Shown here piece by piece: positions 25,914-37,411 of a DNA stretch of 64,000 bases. The notes under the pieces are model-generated. The model had not been told where the DNA came from. It did no database searches and worked only from the letters and a program-made list of their open reading frames with translations. Both the position numbers and the translations under genes were made by a program. Position 1 is the stretch's first letter. Each line of letters begins with the position of its first letter. The stretch is from Brevundimonas bullata (GTDB lineage Bacteria > Pseudomonadota > Alphaproteobacteria > Caulobacterales > Caulobacteraceae), in contig NZ_QLLC01000013.1 of assembly GCF_003350205.1 (NCBI RefSeq), forward strand, positions 39,425 to 103,424, read 5' to 3'.

Positions 25914-27220
25914 TGAAGCGGATCGACTGGAACAAACTGGACGCAGGCGAGCGCAAGGCGGCGCTGGCCCGCCCGCAGCAGCGCACCGAGGGTTTCGTCA
26001 CCGGCGTGGTGCGCGAGATCTTCGACGACGTGCAGGCGCGCGGCGGGGCCGCCGTAACCGACTGGGCGATCAAGCTGGACGGCGCCGCGCCGCGCCGGGT
26101 GGCCATCACCGAGAAGGCCGCCGCTGAAGCCCGCGCCGACCTCCCGCCCGCTGCTGCACGGGCCCTGCGGGTCGCCGCCGACAATGTGCGGGTCTTCCAC
26201 GCCGCGACGCGGCCCGAGGACACGGCCTTCATCGAGACCACGCCGGGCGTGAAGTCCAAGCTGGTCTGGCGGCCTATCGGCTCGGCGGGTCTCTATGTGC
26301 CCGGCGGCACGGCGCCGCTGTTTTCATCCCTGCTGATGCTGGCCATTCCGGCGGGCGTGGCCGGGGTCGGGCGGCGCGTGGCCGTGACGCCGCCGTCGAA
26401 GGACGGCTCGGTTCACCCGGCCATGATCGTCGCCGCCGCCGAGGCGGGGCTGGACGAGCTGTGGCTGCTGGGCGGTGCCCAGGCGATTGCGGCCCTGACC
26501 TTCGGCGTCGAACTGGACGACGGCGTGATCGCCCCGGTCGACAAGCTGTTCGGTCCCGGCAACGCCTATGTGGCCGAGGCCAAGCGCTATGCCTCGAGCC
26601 TGCCGGGCGGACCGGCCCAGGACATGCCGGCGGGGCCGTCGGAGCTGCTCGTCATCGCCGACCGCGACGCCGACTTCGAGATCGTCGCCGCCGACCTGCT
26701 GAGCCAGGCCGAGCACGACGCCGACGCCCAGGTTCTGCTGGTCTCCGACAGCGGCACCGCTCTGACCGAGATCGTCGCCGAGGTGGAGCGTCAGGTGGAG
26801 ACCCTGCCCCGCGCGGCGACCGCCCGCGCCTCGCTGGAGCAGGCCCGCGCCATCCGCGTGGCCGACATGGCCGAGGCCTGCGCCGTGGCCAACCTCTATG
26901 GCCCCGAACACCTGTCGATCCAGGCCGAGGAGGCGGAACTTCTGGTCGAGAAGATCACCGCCGCCGGGGCGGTCTTCGTCGGTCGCTGGGCGGCCGAGAC
27001 GCTGGGCGACTACGCCGCTGGACCCAGCCACGTCCTGCCGACCGACGGCGGGGCGCGGACCCTGGGCGGCATCACCACCGCCAGCTTCATGACCACCATG
27101 TCGGTGCAGACGGTGACGCAAACCGGGGCCGCCGCCCTGGCCCCCGTCGCCGCCCGTATGGCGCGGATGGAGGGGCTGGAGGCTCACGCCCGGGCGGCTG
27201 ATCTGAGGACGCAAGGATGA
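25913..27220 (+). CDS. hisD: histidinol dehydrogenase
   Basis: 435 residues. It oxidises L-histidinol to L-histidine in two NAD-dependent steps; a zinc enzyme. Visible: FGPGNAYVAEAKR, AGPSELLVIAD, the metal-binding SQAEHDADAQVLLVS, the catalytic Glu-His in GPEHLSI, and GDYAAGPSHVLPT. ATG 25913 overlaps the hisG stop by one base; a GTG codon one codon upstream is inside hisG. It overlaps the next gene by four bases, so it is translationally coupled. Confidence 0.96.
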   Translation: MKRIDWNKLDAGERKAALARPQQRTEGFVTGVVREIFDDVQARGGAAVTDWAIKLDGAAPRRVAITEKAAAEARADLPPAAARALRVAADNVRVFHAATRPEDTAFIETTPGVKSKLVWRPIGSAGLYVPGGTAPLFSSLLMLAIPAGVAGVGRRVAVTPPSKDGSVHPAMIVAAAEAGLDELWLLGGAQAIAALTFGVELDDGVIAPVDKLFGPGNAYVAEAKRYASSLPGGPAQDMPAGPSELLVIADRDADFEIVAADLLSQAEHDADAQVLLVSDSGTALTEIVAEVERQVETLPRAATARASLEQARAIRVADMAEACAVANLYGPEHLSIQAEEAELLVEKITAAGAVFVGRWAAETLGDYAAGPSHVLPTDGGARTLGGITTASFMTTMSVQTVTQTGAAALAPVAARMARMEGLEAHARAADLRTQG

Positions 27221-28650
27221 GCCTGCCCGCCCCCTATCCGCCGCTGGTGTCCGGCGGCGAAGGTCTGGACCGATATCCGGCCGAGCCGACCGCCCTGGCC
27301 GCGCGACTGGCTGAGCTCTATGGCGTCAGCGCCGATCAGGTGCTGCCGGTGCGGGGCCTGACGCACGGGCTGGAGCTGGTCTGGCGTCTGGCCGCGCGCG
27401 AGGGACAGACGGTTCAGGCGCCGGAGGCTGAGCCCTATCTGGGACTGGCGGCGCTCTACGCCCGACCCGCTGAAGGGGCCGAAACCGCCGCCGTCGTCAT
27501 CCGCGCCCTGGGCTCGCCCGAGGCCGTGGCCGAGATGGCCGAGCGCGTCGCCCCTGCCCTGCTGGTCGTGGACGAGGGGCTGGTCGAGTTCGCCTACGCC
27601 GCGTCCGCCGCAAGCGTGGTCAAGGACCACGCCAACCTGATCGTCCTGCGCAGCCTGTCGCTGGCCTATGGGCTGGCCGGGGTGCGGGTCGGGGCGGCGG
27701 TGGCGCAAGGCCAGACGCTGGCGCGGCTGGCGAGCGTGCTGGAGCCCTATGCTCTGCCCGAGATCTCGGTACGGCTGGCGATGCAGGCGCTGGACCCGTC
27801 GCGGATGATCGAGACCGCCGAGCGCATCGACGGCGTGCGCCGCGAGCGCGCGCGCGTCGTTGAGGCCCTGTCACGGCTGATGCCGCTGGAGGCCGGGGTC
27901 GGGCCGGTGATCCTCGCCCGCCCGTCTGATCCGGCGGCCGTGGTCGAGAGCCTTGGCCGGTTCGGCCTGACCGCCGATGAGGCCGGGGATCACGTACGCC
28001 TGCCGGTGTCGCTGAAGCCCGAGGTCAACGACCGGCTGCTGGTCGCCCTGGGCGCCGCCGACGCCAAGGTGCGCCGCACGCGGGTCGGACAGGCCGTGCG
28101 CGATACGAAAGAGACGCGCATCGTCTGCGCCGTCGATCTGGACAGCGCCGGGCCGGTGACGATCCACACGGGCGTCGGCTTCTTCGACCACATGATCGAA
28201 CAGGTGGCGGCGCACGGCGGGTTTTCGATCCGACTGTCGTGCGAGGGCGACCTGCACACCGATCCGCACCACACCATTGAAGACAGCGCCATCGCCCTGG
28301 GCCAGGCGCTGAAGCAGGCGCTGGGCGAGAGGAAGGGCATCGCCCGCTACGGCTTTGTCCTGCCGATGGACGAGGCCAATGCGGCGGTGTCCATCGACCT
28401 GTCGGGGCGGCCCTATCCGGTGTTCGAGGGGACGTTTGCGACCCCCTTCATCGGCGACTACCGCACCGACCTGACGGCGCACGTCATCCGCTCGCTGGCC
28501 GAGAACCTGGGCGCGGCCATCCACGTCACGGTCACGGGCGACGACGACCACCACAAGACCGAGGCCGTGTTCAAGGCCCTGGGTCGGGCGCTGCGTCAGG
28601 CCATCCGCGTCGAGGGCGATGTCGTGCCGAGCACCAAGGGGGTGTTGTGA
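27217..28650 (+). CDS. hisB: degenerate HisC-like domain fused to imidazoleglycerol-phosphate dehydratase (HisB)
   Basis: One uninterrupted frame of 477 residues. Residues about 286-477 are a complete HisB dehydratase: GFFDHM, HHTIEDS (351-357) and DDDHHKTEAVFKALG (442-456) carry the Mn ligands and acid/base residues. Residues 1-284 follow the HisC/aminotransferase I layout (DRYP, VVDE, LRSLSLAYGLAG, and a HisC-like end VNDRLLVALGA), but are about 70 residues short. The PLP lysine of the SKAxGLAG motif is Leu149 (CTG at 27661), the NPNNPTG Asn motif is absent and DEAY reads DEGL. The HisC part should not be an active aminotransferase. No HolPase domain is present. A GTG at 28069 could start a separate 193-residue HisB. 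Confidence 0.88.
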   Translation: MSLPAPYPPLVSGGEGLDRYPAEPTALAARLAELYGVSADQVLPVRGLTHGLELVWRLAAREGQTVQAPEAEPYLGLAALYARPAEGAETAAVVIRALGSPEAVAEMAERVAPALLVVDEGLVEFAYAASAASVVKDHANLIVLRSLSLAYGLAGVRVGAAVAQGQTLARLASVLEPYALPEISVRLAMQALDPSRMIETAERIDGVRRERARVVEALSRLMPLEAGVGPVILARPSDPAAVVESLGRFGLTADEAGDHVRLPVSLKPEVNDRLLVALGAADAKVRRTRVGQAVRDTKETRIVCAVDLDSAGPVTIHTGVGFFDHMIEQVAAHGGFSIRLSCEGDLHTDPHHTIEDSAIALGQALKQALGERKGIARYGFVLPMDEANAAVSIDLSGRPYPVFEGTFATPFIGDYRTDLTAHVIRSLAENLGAAIHVTVTGDDDHHKTEAVFKALGRALRQAIRVEGDVVPSTKGVL

Positions 28651-28666
28651 TGGCGTCCGCTGCTTC

Positions 28667-28810
28667 CCTTCTCCCCTTGAGGGAGAAGGTGGGCGCCGGA
28701 GGCGCTCGGATGAGGGGTGTGCTGGCTTCGCCCTCCCCCGTCGTGTGCGTGGACACAGCCCCCTCATCCGTCTCGCTACGCGAGCCACCTTCTCCCCCGA
28801 GGGGAGAAGG
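28667..28810. repeat. dispersed intergenic repeat, family B, copy 1 (inside his operon)
   Basis: Both ends are small hairpins: CCTTCTCCCC TTGAG GGAGAAGG on the left and CCTTCTCCCCCGAGGGGAGAAGG on the right. Between them lie GGATGAGG and CCTCATCC in mirrored order. It separates hisB from hisH, and purine-rich DNA right after it (GGGGGAGAAGG) serves as the hisH ribosome site. Confidence 0.88.
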
Positions 28811-28834
28811 GAAATACAGCGGGGGAGAAGGGCG

Positions 28835-29434
28835 ATGAACGTCACCCTGATCGGTTACGGCTCGGGCAATGTGGCCTCGGTGCGGTTCGCGCTGGAGCGG
28901 CTGGGGGCGCGGGTGCGGATCACCGCCGACCCTGCCGATCTCGACGAGGCCGAGCGGGTCATCCTGCCCGGCGTCGGCGCGGCGGGCTACGCCATGCAGC
29001 GGCTGAACGCGCTTGGTCTGGTCGAGGCCTTGCGGCGGTTCAAACGCCCCCTTCTCGGCGTCTGCCTGGGTCAGCAGCTGCTGTTCGAGACCAGTGATGA
29101 AGATGGGGGCGTCGATCTGCTGGGCCTGATCCCCGGCCGGGTCGAGGCCATCGCCCCCGCGCCGTCGCGGCCCTCGCCGCACATGGGCTGGAGCCGGCTG
29201 ACCATCCGTCGTCCCGATCCGCTGCTGGAGGGGATCAAAGACGGCGACTGGGCCTATTTCGTCCACGGCTTCGTCTGCCCTGACGGCCCGGCGACCATCG
29301 CCGCCGCCGACTATGGCCTGGCTGTGCCCGCCGTGGTCAACATGGGCGCCCGCTGGGGCTGTCAGTTCCACCCGGAACGGTCGGCCGCCGCAGGGGCGCG
29401 TATCCTGAAGAACTTCCTGGAGATTCCCGCGTGA
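28835..29434 (+). CDS. hisH: imidazole glycerol phosphate synthase, glutaminase subunit
   Basis: 199 residues. The class I glutamine amidotransferase supplies ammonia to HisF. The oxyanion/nucleophile segment is LGVCLGQQLLFE with the catalytic Cys, and the His-Glu pair is in CQFHPERS near the C-terminus; PGVGAAGYAM is the usual oxyanion strand. ATG 28835 follows GGGGAGAAGG by four bases, in DNA that resembles the end of the family B repeat. It overlaps hisA by four bases (GTGA). Confidence 0.95.
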   Translation: MNVTLIGYGSGNVASVRFALERLGARVRITADPADLDEAERVILPGVGAAGYAMQRLNALGLVEALRRFKRPLLGVCLGQQLLFETSDEDGGVDLLGLIPGRVEAIAPAPSRPSPHMGWSRLTIRRPDPLLEGIKDGDWAYFVHGFVCPDGPATIAAADYGLAVPAVVNMGARWGCQFHPERSAAAGARILKNFLEIPA

Positions 29435-30178
29435 TCATCTATCCCGCCATTGACCTGATCGACGGCCATGCGGTTCGCCTCTTGCACGGCGATTTCAATC
29501 ACGTGACCCGCTATGACGCCCATCCCGCCAACCGGATGGCGGCCTTCACCGCCGAGGGGGCCGAATGGATTCACGTCATCGATCTGGACGGGGCCAAGGC
29601 GGGCGAGGCGCGCCAGTATGCGCTGATCGGCGACATGGCCCGGGCCGTGGACATCAAGGTCCAGTCCGGCGGCGGCGTGCGCTCGGAAAAGGATATCGAA
29701 CACCTGCTGGGGGCCGGGATCAGTCGCGTCGTCATCGGCTCTCTGGCCGTCACCGACACGGATCAGGTGCTGAAATGGCTGGAGCAGTTCGGCCCCGAGG
29801 CCATCGCCCTGGCCCTGGACGTCAGAAACGAGAACGGCCTGCCCGTGCCCGCCCTGAAGGGCTGGACCCAGTCGTCGGGCGTGGATCTGTGGAGCGTGCT
29901 GGATCGCTATCCGGTCGGCATGCTGCGCCATATCCTGATTACGGACGTCGAGCGCGACGGCGCCCTGACGGGTCTGAACCGGGCGCTTCTGTCCGAGGCC
30001 ATCGCGCGTCGCCCCGAGCTGGAGATCCAGGCCTCGGGCGGGATCGCCAGTCTGGACGACCTGATCACGGCCAAGGCCATAGGCTGCGCCGGGGCCATTA
30101 CCGGCCGCGCTATCTATGCCGGTCGCTTCACCGTGGCTGAGGCCATCGAGACCGTGAACATGGTCCCGGTTTCGGCCA

Positions 30179-30189
<11 letters not shown>
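29431..30189 (+). CDS. hisA: ProFAR isomerase
   Basis: 252 residues; a (beta/alpha)8 barrel that opens the ribose ring of ProFAR to PRFAR. It starts with GTG 29431 overlapping the hisH stop. Visible: [14 protein letters not shown] with the catalytic Asp, VIDLDGA, the phosphate site QSGGGVRS, the second Asp in [12 protein letters not shown], and the second phosphate site [10 protein letters not shown]. It overlaps hisF by 11 bases. Confidence 0.95.
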
Positions 30190-30946
<757 letters not shown>

Positions 30947-30959
30947 CCACTTTCGATTT

Positions 30960-31109
30960 CCTTCTCCCCTCGGGGGAGAAGGTGGCTCGCGCAGCGAGAC
31001 GGATGAGGGGGCGACTGGCCTCAAGCTCATCCTTGGCCGTGATGCGCGCTGGCCCCTCCCCCTCATCCGAGCGCCTCCGGCGCCCACCTTCTCCCCCGAG
31101 GGGAGAAGG
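30960..31109. repeat. dispersed intergenic repeat, family B, copy 2 (inside his operon)
   Basis: It begins CCTTCTCCCCTCGGGGGAGAAGG and ends CCTTCTCCCCCGAGGGGAGAAGG, with inner ACGGATGAGGGGGCG and CCCTCATCCGAGCG. The last GGGGAGAAGG lies three bases before the hisIE start codon and is its only ribosome site. Just upstream, the hisF stop overlaps a stranded ATGACC that looks like an older downstream start. Confidence 0.9.
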
Positions 31110-31112
31110 ATC

Positions 31113-31754
31113 ATGACGGTCGACATCCCCAAGATCGACTTCGCCCAACTGGACTTCGCCAAGGGCGGCGGGCTGATCCCCGCCGTGGTGCAGGACGCCG
31201 ACACGCTTCAGGTGCTGACCCTGGCCTATATGGACGAGGCGGCGCTGCGCGAGACGCTGGACAGCGGCCAGGCGACCTTCTTCTCGCGCTCGCGCGGCGG
31301 GCGCTGGCGCAAGGGCGAGACCTCGGGCGACTTCCTCAATGTCGTCTCGGTGACGCCGGACTGCGACGGCGACGCCGTGGTGGTGAAGGTGCGCCCCGTG
31401 GGCAACGCCTGCCATCTGAACCGCGTCAGCTGCTTCGGCGACGAGGACGCGCCGGGCGTGGGCCGCATCGCGCGACTGGAGCGCACCATCCACGTCCGCG
31501 CCCAGGCTGATCCCAACGACAGCTGGACCGCGCGCCTGATCGCCCAGGGACCGAAACGCGCCGCGCAGAAGGTCGGCGAGGAGGGCGTGGAGACCGCTCT
31601 GGCGGGGGCTGCGGGCGATGAGACGGAACTCGCCAGCGAGTCGGCGGATTTGATCTATCACCTGCTGGTCCTGCTCCATGCGCGTAACATGGTGTTTCAG
31701 GACGTGCTGGACGTCTTGGCCCGCCGCGCGCAACCGGCCAAGGACGATAGCTAG
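31113..31754 (+). CDS. hisI: bifunctional phosphoribosyl-AMP cyclohydrolase / phosphoribosyl-ATP pyrophosphatase
   Basis: 213 residues. The N-terminal HisI domain (about 1-115) has LAYMDEAAL, FFSRSRGGRWRKGETSG, and the metal-binding DCDGD and a Cys-His pair (NACH). The C-terminal HisE domain (about 125-205) has KVGEEGVETALA and the SADLIYHLLVLL helix. It carries out steps 2 and 3 of the pathway. The fused HisIE is the enterobacterial arrangement. The ribosome site lies in the preceding family B repeat. It closes the his operon. Confidence 0.94.
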   Translation: MTVDIPKIDFAQLDFAKGGGLIPAVVQDADTLQVLTLAYMDEAALRETLDSGQATFFSRSRGGRWRKGETSGDFLNVVSVTPDCDGDAVVVKVRPVGNACHLNRVSCFGDEDAPGVGRIARLERTIHVRAQADPNDSWTARLIAQGPKRAAQKVGEEGVETALAGAAGDETELASESADLIYHLLVLLHARNMVFQDVLDVLARRAQPAKDDS

Positions 31755-31801
31755 ACCTTAAGACGCAACCCCGCAGGCCGGGGTCATGGAGGAAAGCGCG
31801 A

Positions 31802-33262
<1,461 letters not shown>

Positions 33263-33275
33263 TCTGAACCTCTTT

Positions 33276-33425
33276 CCTTCTCCCCTCGGGGGAGAAGGTG
33301 TCATGCGGAGCATGACGGATGAGGGGGCGGTTTCAACCCGCTCAACCTCTAACGTCGCGTTCGTCGCCAGCGCCCCCCTCATCCGAGCCGCCATGCGGCC
33401 CACCTTCTCCCCCAAGGGGAGAAGG
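33276..33425. repeat. dispersed intergenic repeat, family B, copy 3 (inside zwf operon)
   Basis: It begins CCTTCTCCCCTCGGGGGAGAAGG and ends CCTTCTCCCCCAAGGGGAGAAGG, with inner GACGGATGAGGGGGCG and CCCCCTCATCCG. It sits between zwf and pgl. The terminal GGGGAGAAGG ends 11 bases before the pgl start, and the zwf stop overlaps a stranded ATGAGTG. Confidence 0.9.
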
Positions 33426-33436
33426 ATCGTGTTCTC

Positions 33437-34144
33437 ATGACCGCCATCGAAACCTTTCCCACCGTGCAGTCCTGGGCCGACGCCGCCGCCGCCCAGCTGG
33501 CGGAGGCGCTGAGCGAAGGCCTTGCCGCCGAGGGCCGCGCCGTCTTCGCGGGCGCGGGGGGTTCGACCCCTTCGCCCATCTATGCGCGACTGGCAGAGGC
33601 CGATCTGGACTGGTCCATGGTTACGGCGACGCTGGTGGACGAGCGCTATGTGCCCGAGAGCTCGCCGGAGTCGAACGCCGCGCTGATGAAGCGGACCCTG
33701 CTGACCGGGCGGGCCGCCGCCGCGCGGTTCCTGCCGTTGTATGCGCCGTCAGTGACGGTGGACCGCGCCGCCGCCGAGGCGTCGAAGGCGCTGGCGACCG
33801 AGGGCGGGCGTCTCGACGCCGTCCTGCTGGGCATGGGCGAGGATGGGCATATCTGCTCCATGTTTCCCGACAGCCCGACGCTGAAGACCCTGCTGACGCC
33901 GAGCCTGAAGCCCGCCGTCTATGGCGTCCCCGCCGGTCGCGACGGCATGGCGCCGCCGCAGGAGCGGCTGTCGATCAACCTGCCCTTTCTGATCGGCGCG
34001 CGGCGCGTGGTGCTGGCCCTGACAGGCAGCGCCAAGCGCGCCGTGTTCGAGCGCGAGGCGGCGGGCGATCCGCGCGTCCAGCCCATCGCCGCCCTGATCG
34101 CGGCCAAGGTTCCCCTCGAAGTGCTTTGGACGGAGGCCGTCTGA
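33437..34144 (+). CDS. pgl: 6-phosphogluconolactonase
   Basis: 235 residues, DevB/Pgl type. It hydrolyses 6-phosphogluconolactone to 6-phosphogluconate. Visible: the sugar-phosphate loop FAGAGGSTPSPIYARLAE, TLVDERYVP, LLGMGEDGHICSMFPDSP and the C-terminal RLSINLPFL. The likely ribosome site GGAGAAGG lies inside the upstream family B repeat at an 11-base spacing, a bit long. The stop overlaps the edd start (TGATG). Confidence 0.94.
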   Translation: MTAIETFPTVQSWADAAAAQLAEALSEGLAAEGRAVFAGAGGSTPSPIYARLAEADLDWSMVTATLVDERYVPESSPESNAALMKRTLLTGRAAAARFLPLYAPSVTVDRAAAEASKALATEGGRLDAVLLGMGEDGHICSMFPDSPTLKTLLTPSLKPAVYGVPAGRDGMAPPQERLSINLPFLIGARRVVLALTGSAKRAVFEREAAGDPRVQPIAALIAAKVPLEVLWTEAV

Positions 34145-36045
34145 TGGCTCTGAATCCCCCCCTGAATCCGGTGGTGGCGGAAGTCACCGCCCGCATCATC
34201 GAGCGCAGCAAGACCACCCGCGCCGACTACATCCGTCGCATGGACGCGGCACGCGACAACGGGACTGGTCGCGCCAAGCTGTCCTGCGCCAACTGGGCGC
34301 ATGCGTTTGCCGGCCAAACCATCGCCGACAAGCTGACGGCCATGGACGGGTCCAAGCCCAATGTCGGCGTCGTCAACGCCTACAACGACATGCTGTCGGC
34401 GCATCAGCCGTTCGAGCGCTTCCCCGAGGTGATCCGCAAGGCGGTGCGCGAGGTCGGGGCCACGGCCCAGGTGGCGGGCGGAACCCCGGCCATGTGCGAC
34501 GGCGTCACCCAGGGCCGCCCCGGCATGGAGCTGTCGCTGTTCAGCCGCGACGTCATCGCCATGTCGACCGGCGTGGCCCTGACCCACGACGCCTTTGACG
34601 CCGCCATGATGCTGGGCGTCTGCGACAAGATCGTGCCGGGCCTGTTCATGGGGGCGCTGGCGTTCGGGCATCTGCCGGTGGTGTTTGCGCCCGCCGGGCC
34701 GATGCCGTCGGGCATTCCCAACGCCGAGAAGGCCCGCGTTCGGGCGCTTTACGCCCAGAACCAGGTGGACCGCGCCACCCTACTGCAAAGCGAGATCGGC
34801 AGCTATCATTCGCCGGGCACCTGCACCTTCTACGGCACGGCCAACTCCAACCAGATGATGATGGAGATCGCCGGCCTGCACATGCCCTCGACCGCCTTCG
34901 TTCATCCCGACACCGGCCTGCGCGACGCCCTGACGGCGGCGGCGGCCAAGCGGGCCGTGGAGCTGGCGCGGTCGGGTCAGGGCCGCATGGCCGACGTCGT
35001 GTCGGAAAAGACCATCGTCAACATGATCGTGGCCCTGCTGGCCACCGGCGGCTCGACCAACCACGCCATCCATCTGGTCGCCATGGCGCGGGCGGCGGGG
35101 GTGCTGATCGACTGGACCGACATGGATCAGCTGTCGTCAGTGACGCCGCTGCTGGCGCGGGTCTATCCCAACGGCTCGGCGGACGTGAACGCCTTCCAGG
35201 CGGCGGGCGGGGTGGCCTTCGTCACGCGCGAACTGGCGCAGGCGGGCCATATCCACTCGGACGTCACGACCATCATGGGTCAGGGGATCGAGGCCTATTT
35301 CAAGGAACCGTCGCTGGTGGACGGCGAACTGGTCTGGCGCGACGGGGTTTCCGAAAGCCTGGACCGCGACATCCTGCGTCCCGCCTCCGATCCCTTCGAC
35401 AAGGAGGGCGGGCTGCGGCTGGTGCAGGGCGATCTGGGCCGGGCGGTGATCAAGGTCTCGGCGGTCAAACCCGAGAACCGCATCGTCGAGGCCCCCGCCG
35501 CCGTGTTCGAAACCCAGGAAGACGCCCTGCAAGCCTTCAAGGACGGCAAGCTGTTCCGCGACGTGGTCGTGGTGCTGCGCTTCCAGGGCCCCAAGGCCAA
35601 CGGCATGCCGGAACTGCACTCCCTGTCGCCCGCCCTGTCGGTGATTCAGGACAAGGGCTTCAAGGTCGCCTTCGTCACCGACGGGCGCATGTCGGGCGCC
35701 AGCGGCAAGACCCCCGCCGCCATCCACGTCAGCCCCGAAGCGCTCGCGGGCGGCCCGCTGGCCCACGTTCAGGACGGCGACATCATCCGCCTGGACGCCG
35801 AGGCCGGCGTGCTGACCACGGTCGGGGTGGCGGACCTGACCGCGCGACCACTGGCCGTCCGCTCGACCGCCAACGCCGAGGGTTCGGCCTGGGGCTATGG
35901 CCGAGAGCTGTTCGGGGCCTTCCGTCATGTCGTGACCACGGCCGAACAGGGGGCCACCGTATGCTTCGCCGTGCCCGCCGGGGTCGGCGGCCATACGGAC
36001 ACGCCTCCCAATCCCAATGTCGTTGATCGCACGGTGGACGCCTGA
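34144..36045 (+). CDS. edd: 6-phosphogluconate dehydratase
   Basis: 633 residues, slightly longer than the usual 600-610. An IlvD/Edd-family Fe-S dehydratase that turns 6-phosphogluconate into KDPG. Visible: [35 protein letters not shown] with a cluster Cys, [12 protein letters not shown] with a second Cys, [13 protein letters not shown] with the third, TGGSTNH, and [18 protein letters not shown] 34144 overlaps the pgl stop; the stop overlaps the glk start. Confidence 0.96.
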   Translation: MALNPPLNPVVAEVTARIIERSKTTRADYIRRMDAARDNGTGRAKLSCANWAHAFAGQTIADKLTAMDGSKPNVGVVNAYNDMLSAHQPFERFPEVIRKAVREVGATAQVAGGTPAMCDGVTQGRPGMELSLFSRDVIAMSTGVALTHDAFDAAMMLGVCDKIVPGLFMGALAFGHLPVVFAPAGPMPSGIPNAEKARVRALYAQNQVDRATLLQSEIGSYHSPGTCTFYGTANSNQMMMEIAGLHMPSTAFVHPDTGLRDALTAAAAKRAVELARSGQGRMADVVSEKTIVNMIVALLATGGSTNHAIHLVAMARAAGVLIDWTDMDQLSSVTPLLARVYPNGSADVNAFQAAGGVAFVTRELAQAGHIHSDVTTIMGQGIEAYFKEPSLVDGELVWRDGVSESLDRDILRPASDPFDKEGGLRLVQGDLGRAVIKVSAVKPENRIVEAPAAVFETQEDALQAFKDGKLFRDVVVVLRFQGPKANGMPELHSLSPALSVIQDKGFKVAFVTDGRMSGASGKTPAAIHVSPEALAGGPLAHVQDGDIIRLDAEAGVLTTVGVADLTARPLAVRSTANAEGSAWGYGRELFGAFRHVVTTAEQGATVCFAVPAGVGGHTDTPPNPNVVDRTVDA

Positions 36046-37013
36046 TGACTGATCAGATCCTTCTCGTCGGCGATGTCGGCGGCACCAACGCCCGCTTCGC
36101 CCTGACCCGCATGGTCGACGGCCGCCCGGTGCTGGAGCATCACGAGAGCTTCCCCGCCGAGACCTATCCGACCTTCCTCGGCGGGGTGAAGGCCTTCATC
36201 GACGGCTGCGCGGTCAAGCCGACGGGCGGCGTCATCGCCGTGGCCGGCCCCGTGACGGACGGCGAGATCGACCTGACCAACTCGCCTTGGCGAGTGTCGG
36301 AAGGCGAGCTTCAGACCCTGGGGCTGAACCCGGTCAAGCTGATCAACGACTTCGAGGCCCTGGCCTGGGGCGCGCCCATCGTGCCCGAGGCCGAGCTGGC
36401 CTCGCTGGGCGGGCCGGTGGACGGCGATCCGCACGCTACGGTGGCGGTGCTGGGCCCCGGCACCGGCTTCGGCGTCTCGGCCCTGGTGCGCGACGCCCAT
36501 GGGCGCGAGATGGCCATGCCGTCCGAGGGCGGCCACGCCTGCTTCCCGCCCGGCGACGCGGTGGAGGACGAGATTCTGCGCATCCTGCGCCGCCGCTATG
36601 ACCGTGTCTCGATCGAGCGCCTGATCTGCGGGCCGGGCCTGCTGAACATGCACCGGGCTCTGGCCGAGATCGACGGGCGCGAAACCCACATCGACGACCC
36701 GGCCGAGATCACGGAAACCGCGCTGAAGGACCCGAATACGCCCTGCGGCGCGACATTGGCGCGCTTCTGCGCCATCCTGGGGGCCGTGGCCGGGGACATC
36801 GCCCTGACGACGGGTGCGCGCGGCGGAGTCTATATCGCCGGAGGCATAGCGCCGCGCATCCTGCCCTTCCTCAAGGCCAGCCCCTTCCGCGAGCGGTTCG
36901 AGCGCAAGGGCCGGTTCCAGCCCTATATGCAGGCCATCCCGACCAAGGTGATCCTGCACAAGCACGCGGCCCTGCTGGGGGCCGCGCGGGTGGCCTTCGT
37001 CGAGGCCGGATGA
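36045..37013 (+). CDS. glk: glucokinase (Glk family)
   Basis: 322 residues. It phosphorylates glucose with ATP, feeding zwf. Visible: the phosphate loop GDVGGTNARFAL, IAVAGPVTDG, the substrate segment LINDFEALAWG with the catalytic Asp, GPGTGFGVS, SEGGHACFPP, and VYIAGGIAPR. One-base overlap with edd (TGATG), so all four genes are one coupled unit. Confidence 0.95.
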   Translation: MTDQILLVGDVGGTNARFALTRMVDGRPVLEHHESFPAETYPTFLGGVKAFIDGCAVKPTGGVIAVAGPVTDGEIDLTNSPWRVSEGELQTLGLNPVKLINDFEALAWGAPIVPEAELASLGGPVDGDPHATVAVLGPGTGFGVSALVRDAHGREMAMPSEGGHACFPPGDAVEDEILRILRRRYDRVSIERLICGPGLLNMHRALAEIDGRETHIDDPAEITETALKDPNTPCGATLARFCAILGAVAGDIALTTGARGGVYIAGGIAPRILPFLKASPFRERFERKGRFQPYMQAIPTKVILHKHAALLGAARVAFVEAG

Positions 37014-37088
37014 CACAAAAAGTCACGGCGGCGTGAACCGAACGTGAGGCAGGCGCGTTGTTCAGGCTCAATCCTTTGGAGGAACACC

Positions 37089-37346
37089 ATGCGTAAACTC
37101 GTTCTCGCCGCCGCTTCCATCGTCGCCGTCGCCGGTCTGGCCGCCTGCGGTGAAAGCGCCGCCGACAAGGCCGCTGAACAAAAGGCTGACGCCCTGGAGG
37201 CCCAGGCCGCCGCGACCCCGAACGAAGCCCAGGAACAGGCTCTGAACGCCGAAGCCGACCGCATCGAGCAACAGGCCGGCAATGCCGACGGCGGCATGAC
37301 CACCTCGAACACGCCGAACACCTCGCCGAGCACGCCCGCCAACTAA
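37089..37346 (+). CDS. small lipoprotein, 85 residues
   Basis: Start ATG 37089 with TTGGAGGAA upstream. Signal peptide with lipobox LAAC at about residues 16-19. The mature part is acidic and helical, rich in Ala, Glu and Gln (AADKAAEQKADALEAQ; NEAQEQALNAEADRIEQQ), with a Ser/Thr/Pro/Asn tail. No known domain; it resembles small envelope lipoproteins common in Caulobacterales. It has its own terminator. Between glk and this gene is a short gap that probably holds its promoter. Confidence 0.82.
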   Translation: MRKLVLAAASIVAVAGLAACGESAADKAAEQKADALEAQAAATPNEAQEQALNAEADRIEQQAGNADGGMTTSNTPNTSPSTPAN

Positions 37347-37370
37347 GGCGGCCTGATCCGAACCGACGAG

Positions 37371-37401
37371 GCCCCCGCCGCGAAAGCAGCGGGGGCTTTT
37401 T
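37371..37401 (+). terminator. Rho-independent terminator
   Basis: The arms GCCCCCGC / GCGGGGGC flank a short loop and are followed by TTTTT, 24 bases after the small lipoprotein gene. The gene on the other strand ends at 37412, so it may serve only the plus strand. Confidence 0.85.
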
Positions 37402-37411
37402 CATGGAAGTT

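Noticed and set aside
27217..28068. Annotating the N-terminal half as functional HisC
   Set aside because: The PLP lysine, the NPNNPTG Asn and the DEAY Tyr are all missing, so an aminotransferase function is not supported.
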